Made by a program: the position numbers and the translations under genes | Shown here: one piece after another, positions 63,653 to 64,000 of the stretch | Position numbering within the stretch: the stretch's first letter is position 1 | Layout of the letters: each line of letters begins with the position of its first letter | Notes under the pieces: model-generated | Told to the model about the DNA's origin: nothing | Seen by the model: only the letters and a program-made list of their open reading frames with translations | Database searches by the model: none | NCBI GenBank assembly: GCA_900545725.1 | Contig: URAI01000005.1 | Location: 1 to 64,000 of the forward strand | Direction of reading: 5' to 3' | Source: an uncultured Eubacterium sp. | Lineage (GTDB): Bacteria > Bacillota > Clostridia > Lachnospirales > Lachnospiraceae | DNA length: 64,000 nt

Positions 63653-64000
63653 TAGTTGGTCAGACTCCTTACCGGTGCAGGAATACGACCACCGCGGGCA
63701 ATAAAGGCATCGGCCTTAAATTTGCTCACGGCAATGATGGGAGCATATCCCAGCAAACCGCCAAATTCTACCTGTTCTCCGACAGTTTTACCCGGAACCG
63801 GTATCAGACGTACAGCAGTAGTTTTATTGTTGATCATTCCAATTGCCGCTTCATCAGCAATGATTGCTGAAATAGTTTCAGCAGTCACATCACCTGGAAT
63901 GGCTATCATATCAAGCCCTACGGAACAAACACAGGTCATGGCCTCTAATTTCTCCAAAGTCAGGCTGCCGCGTTCAACAGCCGCGATCATTCCCGCGTCT
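63652..64000 (-). CDS. PFL/UPF0210 (DUF711) family protein, C-terminal part
   Basis: Runs off the window, so only about 115 C-terminal residues are visible. They contain [40 protein letters not shown] and [15 protein letters not shown], diagnostic of the family. The family has a pyruvate-formate-lyase-like fold and no settled function. The DNA has the same GC-richer style as nth. Confidence 0.88.
   Translation of the reverse strand, partial: DAGMIAAVERGSLTLEKLEAMTCVCSVGLDMIAIPGDVTAETISAIIADEAAIGMINNKTTAVRLIPVPGKTVGEQVEFGGLLGYAPIIAVSKFKADAFIARGGRIPAPVRSLTN

Noticed and set aside
1..64000. CRISPR array
   Set aside because: Repeats found are tandem without spacers or dispersed hairpins. No cas gene is present.
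1..64000. tRNA or rRNA genes
   Set aside because: I saw no TTCGAATC-type T-arm with matching acceptor and no rRNA-like stretch. A covariance search would be the real test.
1..64000. Insertion sequences or prophage
   Set aside because: No transposase, integrase or phage structural gene is visible. Only non-autonomous repeat-like elements occur.

Overview
The window looks like chromosomal DNA of a low-GC, anaerobic, gut-type Lachnospiraceae, most probably Lachnospira (formerly Eubacterium) eligens or a close relative. Signs are low GC (about 35% where I counted), AGA/ATA/CAG-biased codons, a reverse rubrerythrin under a PerR/Fur-like regulator, a PPi-type phosphofructokinase, a type III glutamine synthetase, spoIID/spoIIQ-like genes, and a beta-glucuronidase whose sequence I recognise as the E. 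eligens type. The species call is from memory and was not searched.

Layout. 1-1.1 kb is repeat-rich and non-coding. 1.1-6 kb carries glycogen phosphorylase and a spoIID-spoIIQ-like pair. 6-14.2 kb is mostly minus strand: YoaK-like membrane protein, ThrE-like exporter with an unknown partner, rubrerythrin, PerR/Fur, MurG and a TSCPD/radical-SAM pair, with a plus-strand LysR gene inside. 14.5-20.5 kb has mtnN, pgi, a D-2-hydroxyacid dehydrogenase and a MetE-family methyltransferase. 20.6-26.7 kb mixes dtd, pfp, HD, NUDIX and flavin-reductase genes. 26.9-35.2 kb has an OLD-family ATPase/TOPRIM protein, an M23 wall hydrolase, MurA and a two-component system. 35.4-40.4 kb is a glucuronide locus (AraC regulator, GPH symporter, beta-glucuronidase). 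40.7-50.4 kb holds lrgAB, small membrane proteins, cyclophilin, a TPM/zinc-ribbon pair, class II aldolase and sortase B. 50.6-61 kb holds glnN, luxS, a NYN-LOTUS protein and a YesM/YesN-type two-component system. The last part is recQ, nth and the 3' end of a PFL/UPF0210 gene.

How the genes connect. pgi, pfp, fba and glgP cover glycogen breakdown and upper glycolysis. mtnN, luxS and the MetE-like enzyme cover the activated-methyl cycle and AI-2. murA, murG, the M23 protein, SpoIID/IIQ and sortase B concern the envelope. Rubrerythrin and PerR share a palindromic operator.

Most striking is the non-coding DNA. A modular superfamily of hairpin repeats sits just upstream of start codons and often ends in the Shine-Dalgarno sequence itself (GGAATGGAG or AAATGAGGAT). 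There are also two very long imperfect palindromes (164 and 251 bp), a repeated GCCCCTTTC/ACGCT element, and a candidate small RNA with a CU-rich, anti-Shine-Dalgarno-like segment and a strong terminator.

The right-hand 1.9 kb has clearly different base and codon use (about 50% GC in one counted line; CGT/CGC/CGG and CAA codons). The change falls inside the conserved helicase motif of recQ near 62,040-62,100. This points either to an assembly chimera or to recombination with another Firmicute, possibly a Negativicute.
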